64,000 nucleotides of DNA from Marinibacterium anthonyi (GTDB lineage Bacteria > Pseudomonadota > Alphaproteobacteria > Rhodobacterales > Rhodobacteraceae), in contig CP031593.1 of NCBI GenBank assembly GCA_003217735.2, forward strand, positions 38,122 through 102,121. The letters run 5' to 3'. Position numbers and translations under genes: made by a program. A model generated the notes under the pieces. That model was not told where the DNA came from. It saw only the letters and a list, made by a program, of their open reading frames with translations, and searched no databases. This document shows, one piece after another, positions 33,844-42,955 of this stretch. The number at the start of each line of letters is the position of its first letter. Position 1 is the first letter of the stretch.

Positions 33844-34826
33844 CACCGCCTCCACTTCGCCCAAAGCCGCGGCAGCGCGATGACCCCGATCAGCAGACCG
33901 CCGATGACGATCGACATCACGATCCCCGGCACGTTCAGCAGGCCCAGCCCAAAGGTCACCAGCCCCATGACGAAGGCCGCGATGACGACGCCCGGAATGG
34001 TGCCCGACCCACCCAGGATGTTGACGCCGCCCAGCACCACCATGGTGACGACTTCCAGTTCCCATCCCATGGCGATGGACGGCCGGGTCGATCCCAGCCG
34101 CGAGGTCAGGCAGATCGCCGCCAGCCCCGACATCAGCCCCGTGAGCAGGAACAGCGTGAACTTCACCCGTTCGACCCGGATGCCGGAAAACAGCGCGCCG
34201 GTGGCGTTGTTGCCGATGGAATAGACCGCCCGGCCAAAGTTCGTCTTGTGCAGCAGCACGCCGTAGATCACCGCCAGCACCGCGAACAGCACGAATTCGA
34301 ACGAGATCACCCACCAGACATAGCCCTGCCCGAAAAAGGCAAAGCTGTCGGGATAGCCGCGGAACGCCTGGTCCCCCAGCACGATGTAACTGATGCCGCG
34401 AAACAGGCTCATGGTGCCGATGGTCACCACGATGGACGGCAGGCCCATCCGTGTCACCAGCACTCCGTTGAACGCCCCGCACAATAGCCCCGCGCCCAGT
34501 CCCACCAGCACCAGCCCCGGCGTGCCGACGCCCATCTGGACGGCGGCGCCCATGGCGGTCGAGGCCAGCGCGATGATCGATGCGACAGACAGGTCGATTT
34601 CACCCGCGATGATCAGCAGCGCCATGGCAAAGGCGATCATCGCCTTTTCGGTAAAGTTGAAGGTCGCGTCGCTGAGGTTCCAGGCGTTCAGGAAATAGGG
34701 CGAGGCCAGCGAATTGGCGACAAAGATCGCCACGGCCACCAGCAGCAGCAGGCTTTCCCAGCTTTTCAGCTTTGCTTCCAGCGGCGAGCGCAGGCGGTCG
34801 GGAATAAAGCGTTCGGTGGTGGTCAT
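33843..34826 (-). CDS. rhaQ: Rhamnose ABC transporter permease RhaQ
   Basis: A 327-residue BPD_transp_2 family permease with about eight to ten hydrophobic segments. Family landmarks are [59 protein letters not shown] and [20 protein letters not shown]. It is the second of two paralogous permeases in the operon and would form a heterodimer with RhaP in the inner membrane. It overlaps the rhaP stop by 4 nt and the mutarotase start by 1 nt. Confidence 0.9.
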   Translation of the reverse strand: MTTTERFIPDRLRSPLEAKLKSWESLLLLVAVAIFVANSLASPYFLNAWNLSDATFNFTEKAMIAFAMALLIIAGEIDLSVASIIALASTAMGAAVQMGVGTPGLVLVGLGAGLLCGAFNGVLVTRMGLPSIVVTIGTMSLFRGISYIVLGDQAFRGYPDSFAFFGQGYVWWVISFEFVLFAVLAVIYGVLLHKTNFGRAVYSIGNNATGALFSGIRVERVKFTLFLLTGLMSGLAAICLTSRLGSTRPSIAMGWELEVVTMVVLGGVNILGGSGTIPGVVIAAFVMGLVTFGLGLLNVPGIVMSIVIGGLLIGVIALPRLWAKWRR

Positions 34827-35803
34827 GCCGCGTGCTCCGCTGATCTGAGGATGATGCGGCCCTTGGTCCGCGAGGCCCGCGCGTTGACCGCCACGGCGAT
34901 GATGATCGCCCCGCCCGAGATCGCCAGCTGCCAGAAGGGCGAGATGTTGACGACCGGCAGCGCGTTCTTGATGACGCCCAGGAACAGCGCGCCCAGCAAC
35001 GCGCCCCCGACCGAACCGATGCCGCCGGCGATGGAAATGCCCCCGATCACGCAGGCCGCGACCACGTCCAGTTCAAACCCGCCGGCGATGTCCACGTAGG
35101 CCACGGCATAGCGCGACACCCAAAGGTAGCCGGTCAGCCCCGCCAAAGCGCCGGAAATGGTGAAGGCCCAGAATTGCGTCTTGCCCACGTCGATGCCCGT
35201 ATAGGTCGCCGCGTGGGGGTTGCCGCCGACGGCATAGACCGCGCGGCCCAGCGTCGTGCGGGTCATGACCACGGTGAACAGGATGACGGCCAGGATCGCG
35301 ATCCAACTCAGCATCGGCTGGCCCAGGATCTCGGCCCTGGGGAAGGCCTTGAAGGCGGCCGACATCTCGTGGCTGTTCACCCATTTGCCGTTGGAAATCA
35401 GAAAGATGATGCCCCGGAAGATGGTCATCGTGCCCAGCGTGACAACGATGGGCGGAATATCCAGCTTCCACACCAGGATGCCGTTTACCATGCCCAGCAC
35501 GGTGCCAAGCGCGATGGCCACGGCCAGGATCACCACCACCGGCACGCCCGGAAAGGCGACGTTGATCATCGCCACGACCATGCCGGTCAGCGCCAGGTTT
35601 GCGGCGACGGACAGGTCGATGCACTTGGTCAGGATCACGATCATCTGGCCGATGGCCAGCAGGATCAGCGGCGCCGTGTCGTTGAACACATGGGCCAGGT
35701 TCGACGGCGCCACGAAGGCCGGAAAGCGCGTGGCGATCAGCGCCAGCAGCACGGCGATGGCGCCGAGCAGAAGCGCTTCGCGGGAGGCCAGGAAACGGAG
35801 CAT
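34823..35803 (-). CDS. rhaP: Rhamnose ABC transporter permease RhaP
   Basis: A 326-residue BPD_transp_2 permease. It shows IGQMIVILTKCIDLSVAANL, IPPIVVTLGTMTIFRGIIFL, GRAVYAVGGNPHAATYTGID and CVIGGISIAGGIGSVGGALL. The sequence is clearly paralogous to RhaQ but distinct, as in rhizobial rhamnose transporters. ATG 35803 lies 15 nt after the rhaT stop. Confidence 0.9.
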   Translation of the reverse strand: MLRFLASREALLLGAIAVLLALIATRFPAFVAPSNLAHVFNDTAPLILLAIGQMIVILTKCIDLSVAANLALTGMVVAMINVAFPGVPVVVILAVAIALGTVLGMVNGILVWKLDIPPIVVTLGTMTIFRGIIFLISNGKWVNSHEMSAAFKAFPRAEILGQPMLSWIAILAVILFTVVMTRTTLGRAVYAVGGNPHAATYTGIDVGKTQFWAFTISGALAGLTGYLWVSRYAVAYVDIAGGFELDVVAACVIGGISIAGGIGSVGGALLGALFLGVIKNALPVVNISPFWQLAISGGAIIIAVAVNARASRTKGRIILRSAEHAA

Positions 35804-35817
35804 GAAGCGGCCTTTCG

Positions 35818-37338
35818 TCAGATGCCCGCCGCGTGGCGGACGAGTGTTTCGGGGGTCAGGTCGTCGCCACTTACCTCGGCGACCATGCGGCCTTCGCGCA
35901 TGACGATGACGCGGTCGGACATGCCCAGGACTTCGGGAATTTCGGAACTGACCATGATCACCGCCAGCCCCTGTTCGGCCAGTTCGGCCATGAATTCGTG
36001 CACGGCGGCCTTCGATCCGATGTCGATGCCCTTGGTGGGCTCATCCAGGATGATGACCTTGGGCTGGGTGGCCAGCCACTTGGCAATCACCACCTTCTGC
36101 TGGTTGCCGCCCGACAGGTTGCCGACGTTGGTATCCAGCGACGCCGCCCGCAGGTCCAGCCGTTCGGTATATTCCCGGGCCAGCGCGAATTCCTCGGCCA
36201 GCCGGATGAACCCGTTCTTCGAGGTCCGCTTCAGCGAAGGCAGCGTGACATTCTGAAAGATCGGCAGGGCCGTGATAGCCCCCTGCTTGCCGCGATCTTC
36301 CGGAACATAGACGATGCCGTTGTGCACCGCGTCGGCGGGCGACCGGATCACCCGGATGTTGCCGTCGATCTTCACCACGCCTTTCGACGGTTTCGTGATC
36401 CCGAACAGCGCCTGCATGAATTCCGACCGCCCGGCGCCGACCAGCCCGTAGAACCCCAGGATCTCGCCCTTGCGCAGGGTAAACCCGATGTCGGCGAATT
36501 CGGTCGGGTGGTCATAGCCCACGACTTTCAGCACCTCGTCGCCGATATGGCTGGTCCGGTCGGGAAAGATCTGCGCCACGTCGCGGCCGACCATCATCTT
36601 GACCAATTCCGCCTCGGACACGTCCTCGATCAGCCCGTCGCCCACGAACTGGCCGTCCCGGAAGACGGTGTAACGGTCGGCGATGCGGAAGATCTCGTCG
36701 AACTTGTGGGAGATGAACAGGATCGCCTTGCCCTGCGCCTTCAGCTTGTCCACCAGCTCGTACAGCTCCTGGATCTCCTTGTGGGACAGGGCCGCCGTGG
36801 GTTCGTCCATGATCACCACGCGCGCGTCGATCGACAGCGCGCGGGCGATGGCGACCAGGTGCTTGTTGGCGATGCCCAGGTCGCGCAGGCGGTGGGTGGG
36901 GTCGATCTCGGCGCCGATGCCCTTCAGGATCTCGGCCGACCGGCTTTGCATGGTGGCCCAGTCGATCAGCCCGAACCGGGTGCGCGGCGCATGGCCCAGA
37001 AAGATGTTCTCGGCCACCGTCAGTTCATCGAACAGCACCGTTTCCTGGTGGATCGCGGTAATCCCCGCATGGGCCGCGTCCTGGGGCGAGGGAAAGCCTG
37101 TCGCCGCGCCATCCACCCGGATCGACCCGCCATCGGGCTGGTAGATCCCGGTCATGATCTTGACGACGGTCGACTTGCCCGCGCCGTTTTCGCCGACCAG
37201 GGCGGTCACCTGCCCCGGGTAAAGCCGCAGCGTGACGCCATCCAGCGCCTTCACGCCCGGAAAGGTCTTGGTGACCCCGTCCAGTTCAAGCACGGGGGCC
37301 AGGGCGGTCTCGGGCATAGTGTGGGGCTGCATCAGCAT
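35818..37338 (-). CDS. rhaT: Rhamnose ABC transporter ATPase RhaT (two nucleotide-binding domains)
   Basis: A 506-residue sugar-type ATPase with two tandem domains. Domain 1 has Walker A GENGAGKST, a divergent signature region (RDLGIANKHLVAIARAL) and Walker B VVIMDEPTAALS; domain 2 has the degenerate P-loop GLVGAGRSE, the signature LSGGNQQKV and VIILDEPTKGID. Domain 2 is therefore probably less active in hydrolysis, as usual for the CUT2 class. Starts at 37338, 37332 and 37317 are all in frame; I take the first. It follows rhaS with a strong stem-loop between them. Confidence 0.9.
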   Translation of the reverse strand: MLMQPHTMPETALAPVLELDGVTKTFPGVKALDGVTLRLYPGQVTALVGENGAGKSTVVKIMTGIYQPDGGSIRVDGAATGFPSPQDAAHAGITAIHQETVLFDELTVAENIFLGHAPRTRFGLIDWATMQSRSAEILKGIGAEIDPTHRLRDLGIANKHLVAIARALSIDARVVIMDEPTAALSHKEIQELYELVDKLKAQGKAILFISHKFDEIFRIADRYTVFRDGQFVGDGLIEDVSEAELVKMMVGRDVAQIFPDRTSHIGDEVLKVVGYDHPTEFADIGFTLRKGEILGFYGLVGAGRSEFMQALFGITKPSKGVVKIDGNIRVIRSPADAVHNGIVYVPEDRGKQGAITALPIFQNVTLPSLKRTSKNGFIRLAEEFALAREYTERLDLRAASLDTNVGNLSGGNQQKVVIAKWLATQPKVIILDEPTKGIDIGSKAAVHEFMAELAEQGLAVIMVSSEIPEVLGMSDRVIVMREGRMVAEVSGDDLTPETLVRHAAGI

Positions 37339-37357
37339 CGGGGGAACCTTGGCTGTG

Positions 37358-37380
37358 CCCCGGCGCAATCCGCGCCGGGG
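37358..37380 (-). promoter_or_regulatory. Stem-loop between rhaS and rhaT
   Basis: CCCCGGCGC (37358-37366) pairs perfectly with GCGCCGGGG (37372-37380) over a 5-nt loop. Placed just after the binding-protein gene, it probably protects the rhaS message or limits read-through to rhaT so that RhaS is made in excess. Confidence 0.65.
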
Positions 37381-37395
37381 GTGTTGAGACAGGGA

Positions 37396-38400
37396 TCAGA
37401 AGATCGACTTGAACTCTTCGATGTTCGAACTGTCGTAGACGAAGGGATCGGCCATCGCGCCCGAGTTGGTCTCGTCCAGCGTCAGGGTGCCCATGCGGCC
37501 CATCGGGATCTCGGCGCCGGGCTTGGCCTCGGCTTCGCCCTTGGCCAGCGCATAGGCGACCATGGTCGCCGAATAGCCCAGGTCGATCGGATTCCAGATG
37601 GCAAAGGACTTGGACGCGCCGCTTTCGATGGCGCCGGCCATTTCCGACGGCAGGCCCAGGCCGGTCACGTTGACCTCGCCCACCTTGCCGGCATCCACCA
37701 CCGCCTGCGCGGCCGCCACGATGCCGACCGAGGTCGGCGCGATGATCGCGTCCAGGTCCGGGTAGGATTGCATGAGGCCCTGCGCCTCGCGGTAGGATTT
37801 GTCGGCCAGGTCATCGCCATAGACGGTGCCCACGACCTCGATCCCCGGGTAGTTGGGCATCACCTTGTTCATCTCGTCGATCCAGGTGTTCTGGTTCGTC
37901 GATGTGGTGGTCGCCGACAGCACGGCGACCTTGCCGCCCTCGGGCAGTTCGTCGGCGGCAAGCTTGATGATCATGTTGCCGATCAGCGGGTTGGACGACG
38001 GGTTCAGATGCGCCTGACGGCCTTCCTCGGCGACGCCCGAATCCCACGAGATCACGGTGATCCCGCGCTGCATCGCCTTCTTCAGCGTCGGCACCAGCGC
38101 GTCGGTGTCGTTGGCCGAAATCGCGATGGCGTCGACATTCTGGGCGATCAGGGCGTTGATCACCTCGATCTGGCCCTCGGCGGTGGTGTCGGTCGGGCCG
38201 GTGTAGATGATTTCCACATCGCCGAGTTCGGCGGCGGCTTCCTCGGCGCCCTTGGCGGCGGCCTCGAAGAACCCGATGCCCAGGGCCTTGACGACCAGCG
38301 CGATGCGCATGTCTTCGGCCTGCGCGGCGGTGGTTGTGCCCATCAGGCCAGCGGCCACGCTGAGCCCGGCCAGAAGCCTGGTGAAATTGCGACGGTACAT
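37396..38400 (-). CDS. rhaS: Rhamnose ABC transporter substrate-binding protein RhaS
   Basis: A 334-residue Peripla_BP_4 protein. The signal peptide is MYRRNFTRLLAGLSVAAGLM ending near AQA-E; the mature part has MRIALVVKALGIGFFEAAAK, DAIAISANDTDALVPTLKKA, VISWDSGVAEEGRQAHLNP and GLGLPSEMAGAIESG. ATG 38400 is chosen over 38421 since GGGAGGA precedes it and the signal peptide begins there. It captures L-rhamnose in the periplasm for RhaPQT. It follows the regulator gene by 45 bp. Confidence 0.9.
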   Translation of the reverse strand: MYRRNFTRLLAGLSVAAGLMGTTTAAQAEDMRIALVVKALGIGFFEAAAKGAEEAAAELGDVEIIYTGPTDTTAEGQIEVINALIAQNVDAIAISANDTDALVPTLKKAMQRGITVISWDSGVAEEGRQAHLNPSSNPLIGNMIIKLAADELPEGGKVAVLSATTTSTNQNTWIDEMNKVMPNYPGIEVVGTVYGDDLADKSYREAQGLMQSYPDLDAIIAPTSVGIVAAAQAVVDAGKVGEVNVTGLGLPSEMAGAIESGASKSFAIWNPIDLGYSATMVAYALAKGEAEAKPGAEIPMGRMGTLTLDETNSGAMADPFVYDSSNIEEFKSIF

Positions 38401-38445
38401 GTTGTGTCCTCCCATAGTCACGAACGTCTGTCTTTTGCGAAGCCG

Positions 38446-39252
38446 TTACGAGGCGGCCTCTCCCTCGGTCTGCGCCGCGCGCGACGGCGCGACGATCAGG
38501 GTCACGTCGGCGGCCTCCAGCATTGCGGCAGCCTTGTCGGGGATTCCGTCATCGGTGATGACGGTCCCGATCCGGTCCAGCGGGCACAGCACCAGCGGCG
38601 ACCGGTTCTTGAACTTTGAACTGTCGATCAGCACGACCAGCTCGTCCGCCTGTCCGATCAACTTCTGTTCGGCCTGGATCAGCAGCGGGTCGGCTTCCAT
38701 CAACCCCAGCGGCCCCAGCCCCTGCGCGCCCATGAACATGCGGCGGGCGTAGAAGTTGCGGGTCACGTCGTTGTCGAAGGGCGACAGGATGATGTTCTGT
38801 TCGCGGTAGATCACCCCACCCGACACCATCACCGTGTTCTTGGAATGCTTCAGAAGGTGTTCCGCGATCGGAAAGGAATTGGTGAAGACCTGGCAGCGGC
38901 GCGAGGCCAGCGGATGCACCATCTGGAACGTGGTCGTGCCACCGTTGATGATGATGCTGTCACCGTCTTCGCACAGCTCGACCGCGGCGCGGGCGATGGC
39001 CTGCTTTTCCTTGATGCGTATGGTTTCATTGACGGCATAGGGCCGCCCCGCCAGTCCGACGAATTTCGGCGGCGTGATCGCCTCGGCCCCGCCGCGGACG
39101 CGGCGCAGCTTTTTCTGCATGTGAAGGGTGGCAATGTCGCGGCGGATCGTCGCTTCGGACGCATCGGTCAGCGCGCACAGGTCCACCACCGTGACCACGG
39201 GCCGTTCCTGGACGGCCGAAAGAATGATCCTGTGGCGTTCTTTTTCGTGCAT
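38446..39252 (-). CDS. rhaR: DeoR-family rhamnose operon regulator
   Basis: A 268-residue DeoR/GlpR regulator. The helix-turn-helix is VVTVVDLCALTDASEATIRR followed by DIATLHMQKKLRRVRGGAEA; the DeoR sensor domain has DGDSIIINGGTTTFQMVHPL, VFTNSFPIAEHLLKH and ADELVVLIDSSKFKNRSPLV. It begins the minus-strand transport operon and is divergent from rhaD. In rhizobia the equivalent RhaR represses both arms. The repeats in the 200-bp intergenic region are its likely binding sites. Confidence 0.9.
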   Translation of the reverse strand: MHEKERHRIILSAVQERPVVTVVDLCALTDASEATIRRDIATLHMQKKLRRVRGGAEAITPPKFVGLAGRPYAVNETIRIKEKQAIARAAVELCEDGDSIIINGGTTTFQMVHPLASRRCQVFTNSFPIAEHLLKHSKNTVMVSGGVIYREQNIILSPFDNDVTRNFYARRMFMGAQGLGPLGLMEADPLLIQAEQKLIGQADELVVLIDSSKFKNRSPLVLCPLDRIGTVITDDGIPDKAAAMLEAADVTLIVAPSRAAQTEGEAAS

Positions 39253-39307
39253 CTGACCCTCCCTTGGCTCTGCAGGTTGCGTGGATTCGACCGACCTGTC
39301 AATCAGT

Positions 39308-39369
39308 TTCGATCAACTTCGATCATACTGCGGTGCAGCATGATTGATTATGATCGGTTGTGATTGACA
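39308..39369. promoter_or_regulatory. Five TGATYGR-type repeats at 10-bp spacing (candidate RhaR operator)
   Basis: TTCGATCA (reverse of TGATCGAA) occurs at 39308-39315 and 39318-39325. In the other orientation TGATTGA (39341), TGATCGG (39351) and TGATTGA (39361) follow each other at exactly 10 bp. The two groups face each other about 16 bp apart. Helically phased short repeats are typical of DeoR-family operators. A TTGACA at 39364-39369 overlaps the last copy, so binding could block a rhaD promoter. Confidence 0.65.
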
Positions 39370-39452
39370 TTTTGACACGCCCCCCGCAGTCTTTGCCCCA
39401 AGTCGCAATGCTGGACGACCCCGGTTTCCGGGGCGCCAACCGGGAGGACATC

Positions 39453-41555
39453 ATGCTCAAAACCGTTGAAGATCAGCTTCTTGATAACCGCTGGGATGAC
39501 ACCGTGGCGGCCGGCAAATCCGAATCGGAGCTGCTGCTTTACCGCTCGAACATCCTTGGCTCGGACAAGCGTGTCACGAATTACGGCGGGGGCAATACCT
39601 CGGCCAAGGTGATGGAAACCGATCCGCTGACAGGCCAGCCGGTCGAGGTGCTTTGGGTGAAAGGGTCCGGCGGCGATATCGGGTCCATCAAGATGGACGG
39701 GTTCGCGACGCTCTACATGGAAAAACTGGAAGCTCTGAAAGGGCTTTACCGGGGTGTGGCGTTCGAGGACGAGATGGTCGGCTACCTGCCCCATTGCACC
39801 TTCAACCTGAATTCCCGCGCCGCGTCGATCGACACGCCGCTGCACGCCTACGTGCCGCGCAAGCACGTCGATCACGTGCACGCGGACGCGATCATCGCGA
39901 TTGCAGCATCGAAGAATTCGAAGGACCTGACGGCCGAGATCTTTGGCGACAAGATCGGCTGGCTGCCCTGGAAAAAACCGGGCTACGAACTGGGCCTGTG
40001 GCTGGGCAAGTTCTGTGCCGAGAATCCCGATGCCGATGGCGTCGTGCTGGAAAGCCACGGGCTGTTCACCTGGGGCGACACGGCCAAGGACTGCTATGAC
40101 ATGACCATCGCGGTCATCAACCAGGCGACCAAGTGGCTGGCGGACAAGACGGGCACCACCCCGGCCTTCGGCGGCGCGAAATACGACGCGCTGGCCCCGG
40201 ATGCCCGCCGCGCGGTGGCGGCCAAGCTGATGCCGGCGATCCGTGGCTTCGTGTCCGGCAACCAGCACATGGTCGGCCATTTCAACGACAGCGACGCGGT
40301 GCTGGAATTCGTCAACGCGGTGAACATGGAACCGCTGGCGGCGCTTGGCACGTCCTGCCCCGACCACTTCCTGCGCACCAAGATCCGGCCCCTTGTCGTG
40401 GGCTTCGACCCCGTCGCGCAGAACCTCGACGCGGTTCTCGAAGGCCTGCCCGCCCAGATCGCCGCCTACCGTGACGATTACGCGGCCTATTACGACCGCT
40501 GCAAGCACGACAATTCCCCCGCCATCCGCGACCCCAACGCGGTGGTCTACCTGGTGCCGGGCGTCGGCATGATCACCTTCGCCAAGGACAAAGCCACGGC
40601 CCGGATCAGCGGTGAATTCTACGTCAACGCCATCAACGTGATGCGCGGCGCCTCGTCGGTCAGCGAATACGTGGGTCTGCCGGAACAGGAAGCCTTCGAC
40701 ATCGAATACTGGCTGCTGGAAGAGGCCAAGCTGCAGCGCATGCCCAAGCCCAAATCGCTGGCCGGCCGCGTGGCGCTGGTCACCGGCGGCGCGGGTGGCA
40801 TCGGGTCGGCCACGGCCGAACGCTACCTCTCCGAAGGCGCCTGCGTGATGCTGGCGGATATCAACGGCGACAGCCTTGATGCGACCAAGGCCAACCTGGT
40901 GCAGCGCTATGGCGCCGACGTGGTGCGCGGCGTGGTGATGAACGTCACCGACGAAGACGCCGTGGCGGCGGCTTTCGCCGAGATGTCGGTGGAATTCGGC
41001 GGCGGCGACATCCTGGTGTCGAACGCGGGCATCGCATCGTCGGCCCCGGTCGAGGAAACCACGCTGGCGCTGTGGAACAAGAACATGGACATCCTGTCCA
41101 CCGGCTATTTCCTGGTCAGCCGCGAGGCGTTCAAGCTGATGCGCAAGCAGGACATGGGCGGCGCGGTGATCTTCGTGGCGTCCAAGAACGGGCTGGCGGC
41201 ATCGCCCAACGCGTCCGCCTATTGCACGGCCAAGGCGGCCGAAATCCACCTGGCCCGCTGCCTGGCGCTGGAAGGGGCCGAGGCGGGGATCCGGGTGAAC
41301 GTGGTGAACCCGGATGCCGTCCTGCGCGGATCGAAGATCTGGGAAGGCGAATGGCTGGACCAGCGGGCATCCACCTACGGCACCGACAAGGAGGGGCTGG
41401 AAGAGATGTATCGCAACCGGTCGATGCTCAAACGCTCGGTCCTGCCCGAGGACATCGCCGAGGCGGCCTATTTCTTTGCCGCCGACACCTCGGCCAAGTC
41501 GACAGGCAACATCCTGAACGTGGACGCGGGCAACGTGCAGGCGTTCACGCGCTGA
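39453..41555 (+). CDS. rhaD: Bifunctional rhamnulose-1-phosphate aldolase / lactaldehyde dehydrogenase
   Basis: A 700-residue fusion of a class II aldolase and a short-chain dehydrogenase, as in rhizobial RhaD. The N-terminal aldolase has VTNYGGGNTSAKV, WVKGSGGDIGSI, the metal-site HVDHVHADAIIA and LESHGLFTWGD. The C-terminal SDR starts near residue 430 with VALVTGGAGGIGSATAERYL and has NAGIASS and YCTAKAA (Tyr-x-x-x-Lys). It would cleave rhamnulose 1-phosphate to dihydroxyacetone phosphate and lactaldehyde and oxidise the latter. ATG 39453 has GGGAGGACATC before it. It is divergent from rhaR. Confidence 0.93.
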   Translation: MLKTVEDQLLDNRWDDTVAAGKSESELLLYRSNILGSDKRVTNYGGGNTSAKVMETDPLTGQPVEVLWVKGSGGDIGSIKMDGFATLYMEKLEALKGLYRGVAFEDEMVGYLPHCTFNLNSRAASIDTPLHAYVPRKHVDHVHADAIIAIAASKNSKDLTAEIFGDKIGWLPWKKPGYELGLWLGKFCAENPDADGVVLESHGLFTWGDTAKDCYDMTIAVINQATKWLADKTGTTPAFGGAKYDALAPDARRAVAAKLMPAIRGFVSGNQHMVGHFNDSDAVLEFVNAVNMEPLAALGTSCPDHFLRTKIRPLVVGFDPVAQNLDAVLEGLPAQIAAYRDDYAAYYDRCKHDNSPAIRDPNAVVYLVPGVGMITFAKDKATARISGEFYVNAINVMRGASSVSEYVGLPEQEAFDIEYWLLEEAKLQRMPKPKSLAGRVALVTGGAGGIGSATAERYLSEGACVMLADINGDSLDATKANLVQRYGADVVRGVVMNVTDEDAVAAAFAEMSVEFGGGDILVSNAGIASSAPVEETTLALWNKNMDILSTGYFLVSREAFKLMRKQDMGGAVIFVASKNGLAASPNASAYCTAKAAEIHLARCLALEGAEAGIRVNVVNPDAVLRGSKIWEGEWLDQRASTYGTDKEGLEEMYRNRSMLKRSVLPEDIAEAAYFFAADTSAKSTGNILNVDAGNVQAFTR

Positions 41556-41575
41556 GACCACCGGTGCGGCGGGGG

Positions 41576-41616
41576 GAACCCCGCCCGACGCGGCCAATGG
41601 GCGCATGGCGGGGTTC
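41576..41616 (+). promoter_or_regulatory. Intercistronic stem-loop between rhaD and rhaA
   Basis: GAACCCCGCC (41576-41585) pairs perfectly with GGCGGGGTTC (41607-41616) across 21 nt. It may separate or stabilise the two cistrons. Confidence 0.5.
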
Positions 41617-41647
41617 ACCCCACCGCGCCCGGAATGGGAAGAGGGAC

Positions 41648-42892
41648 ATGAGCAGCACATACGACAGCGCGAAACAGGCATTCGCCGACTGGGGCATCGA
41701 CACCGACGCGGCCATCGACCGGCTGAAGGACATCGCCATTTCCATGCATTGCTGGCAGGGCGATGACGTGGTCGGCTTCGAGGCGAAATCCGGGTCCTCG
41801 GGCGGGGGCATCCAGGCCACCGGCAACCATCCGGGCCGCGCCCGCACGCCGGACGAGCTGCGCGCCGATATCGAATTCGCCTATTCGATGATCCCGGGCA
41901 CGCACCGGCTGAACCTGCACGCCATGTACATGGACACCGACGCCACGCCGGACCGGGACGAGATCGAATATGCCCATTTCACCCCATGGGTCGACTGGGC
42001 CAAGGCGCAGGGCATCGGGCTGGATTTCAACCCGACCTTCTTTGCCCACGCCAAGGCCGACGACAACCTGACCCTGTCGCACCCCGATGCCGGCATCCGC
42101 GACTTCTGGATCGAACACGGGCGCCGCTGCCGCGAGATCGCGGCGCGGATGGGCGAAGCACTGGGATCTCCGGCCGTCAACAACATCTGGGTTCCCGACG
42201 GCTACAAGGACACGCCGATCGACCGCATGGCCGCCCGCAAACGGCTGGAAGCCTCGCTGGACATCATGTTCGAGGATCCATTTGCCAAGGCGCATCTGCT
42301 GGACGCGGTGGAATCCAAGCTTTTCGGGATCGGGGTCGAGGCCTGCACCGTCGGATCCCACGAATTCTACATGGGTTATGCCATCCGCAAAGGCACGCTG
42401 CTGTGCCTCGACATGGGCCATTTCCATCCCACGGAAAACATTGCCGACAAGCTCAGCGCGGTGGCCTGTTCGCTGGACGAGATCCTGCTGCACGTCTCGC
42501 GCCCCATGCGCTGGGACAGCGATCACGTGATCCTGCTGAACGACGACATCCTCGCCATGGCGCAGGAACTGGTCAGCGCCGATCTGCTGGACCGCACCCA
42601 TATCGGGCTGGATTCCTTCGACGCCACGATCAGCCGCACCGCCGCCTGGGTGATCGGCGTGCGCAACATGCAAAAGGCGCTGCTGCGCGCGCTGTGCCTG
42701 CCGCTGGACCAGATGCGCAAGGCCGAGGACGGGATGGATTTCACCACCCGCTTCATGCTGACGGAAGAGCTGAAGGACCTGCCCCATGGCGCCGTCTGGG
42801 CCGAATTCTGCGCCCGGATGGACGTGCCGACCGGCCTGACGCTGATGAAGGGTCTCGACAGCTACCAGGCCTCCGTCGCCGGGCGCGGCTGA
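41648..42892 (+). CDS. rhaA: L-rhamnose isomerase (E. coli RhaA type)
   Basis: A 414-residue L-rhamnose isomerase. It matches the E. coli RhaA pattern throughout: ISMHCWQGDDVVGFE, GGIQATGNHPGRAR, RLNLHAMYMDTD, GLDFNPTFFAH, NIWVPDGYKD, DAVESKLFGIGVEACTVGS, LDMGHFHPTENI and HVSRPMRWDSDHV, with the metal-binding Glu/Asp/His residues in place. The enzyme converts L-rhamnose to L-rhamnulose. Many alphaproteobacterial rhamnose loci carry a different isomerase family (RhaI), so this is a mixed arrangement. GAGGGACATG provides the ribosome site. Confidence 0.95.
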   Translation: MSSTYDSAKQAFADWGIDTDAAIDRLKDIAISMHCWQGDDVVGFEAKSGSSGGGIQATGNHPGRARTPDELRADIEFAYSMIPGTHRLNLHAMYMDTDATPDRDEIEYAHFTPWVDWAKAQGIGLDFNPTFFAHAKADDNLTLSHPDAGIRDFWIEHGRRCREIAARMGEALGSPAVNNIWVPDGYKDTPIDRMAARKRLEASLDIMFEDPFAKAHLLDAVESKLFGIGVEACTVGSHEFYMGYAIRKGTLLCLDMGHFHPTENIADKLSAVACSLDEILLHVSRPMRWDSDHVILLNDDILAMAQELVSADLLDRTHIGLDSFDATISRTAAWVIGVRNMQKALLRALCLPLDQMRKAEDGMDFTTRFMLTEELKDLPHGAVWAEFCARMDVPTGLTLMKGLDSYQASVAGRG

Positions 42893-42903
42893 AGCCCAAA
42901 GAA

Positions 42904-42938
42904 AAAGGCGCGCGTCCCGCAAGGGGGCGCGCGCCTTT
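42904..42938. terminator. Bidirectional terminator between rhaA and tctC
   Basis: AAAGGCGCGCG (42904-42914) and CGCGCGCCTTT (42928-42938) form a perfect 11-bp stem with a 13-nt loop. A-runs before and T-runs after the stem suit both convergent genes. Confidence 0.85.
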
Positions 42939-42955
42939 GCCACCAGGCCGGACGA

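Noticed and set aside
35833..38619. Plus-strand open frame of 928 codons across rhaT, rhaS and rhaR
   Set aside because: It spans three genes that are certain on the other strand and is composed of His/Gly/Asp/Arg-rich shadow sequence.
39348..41681. Minus-strand open frame of 777 codons opposite rhaD
   Set aside because: Shadow of the aldolase/dehydrogenase gene; no recognisable motif and it would cross the rha operator region.
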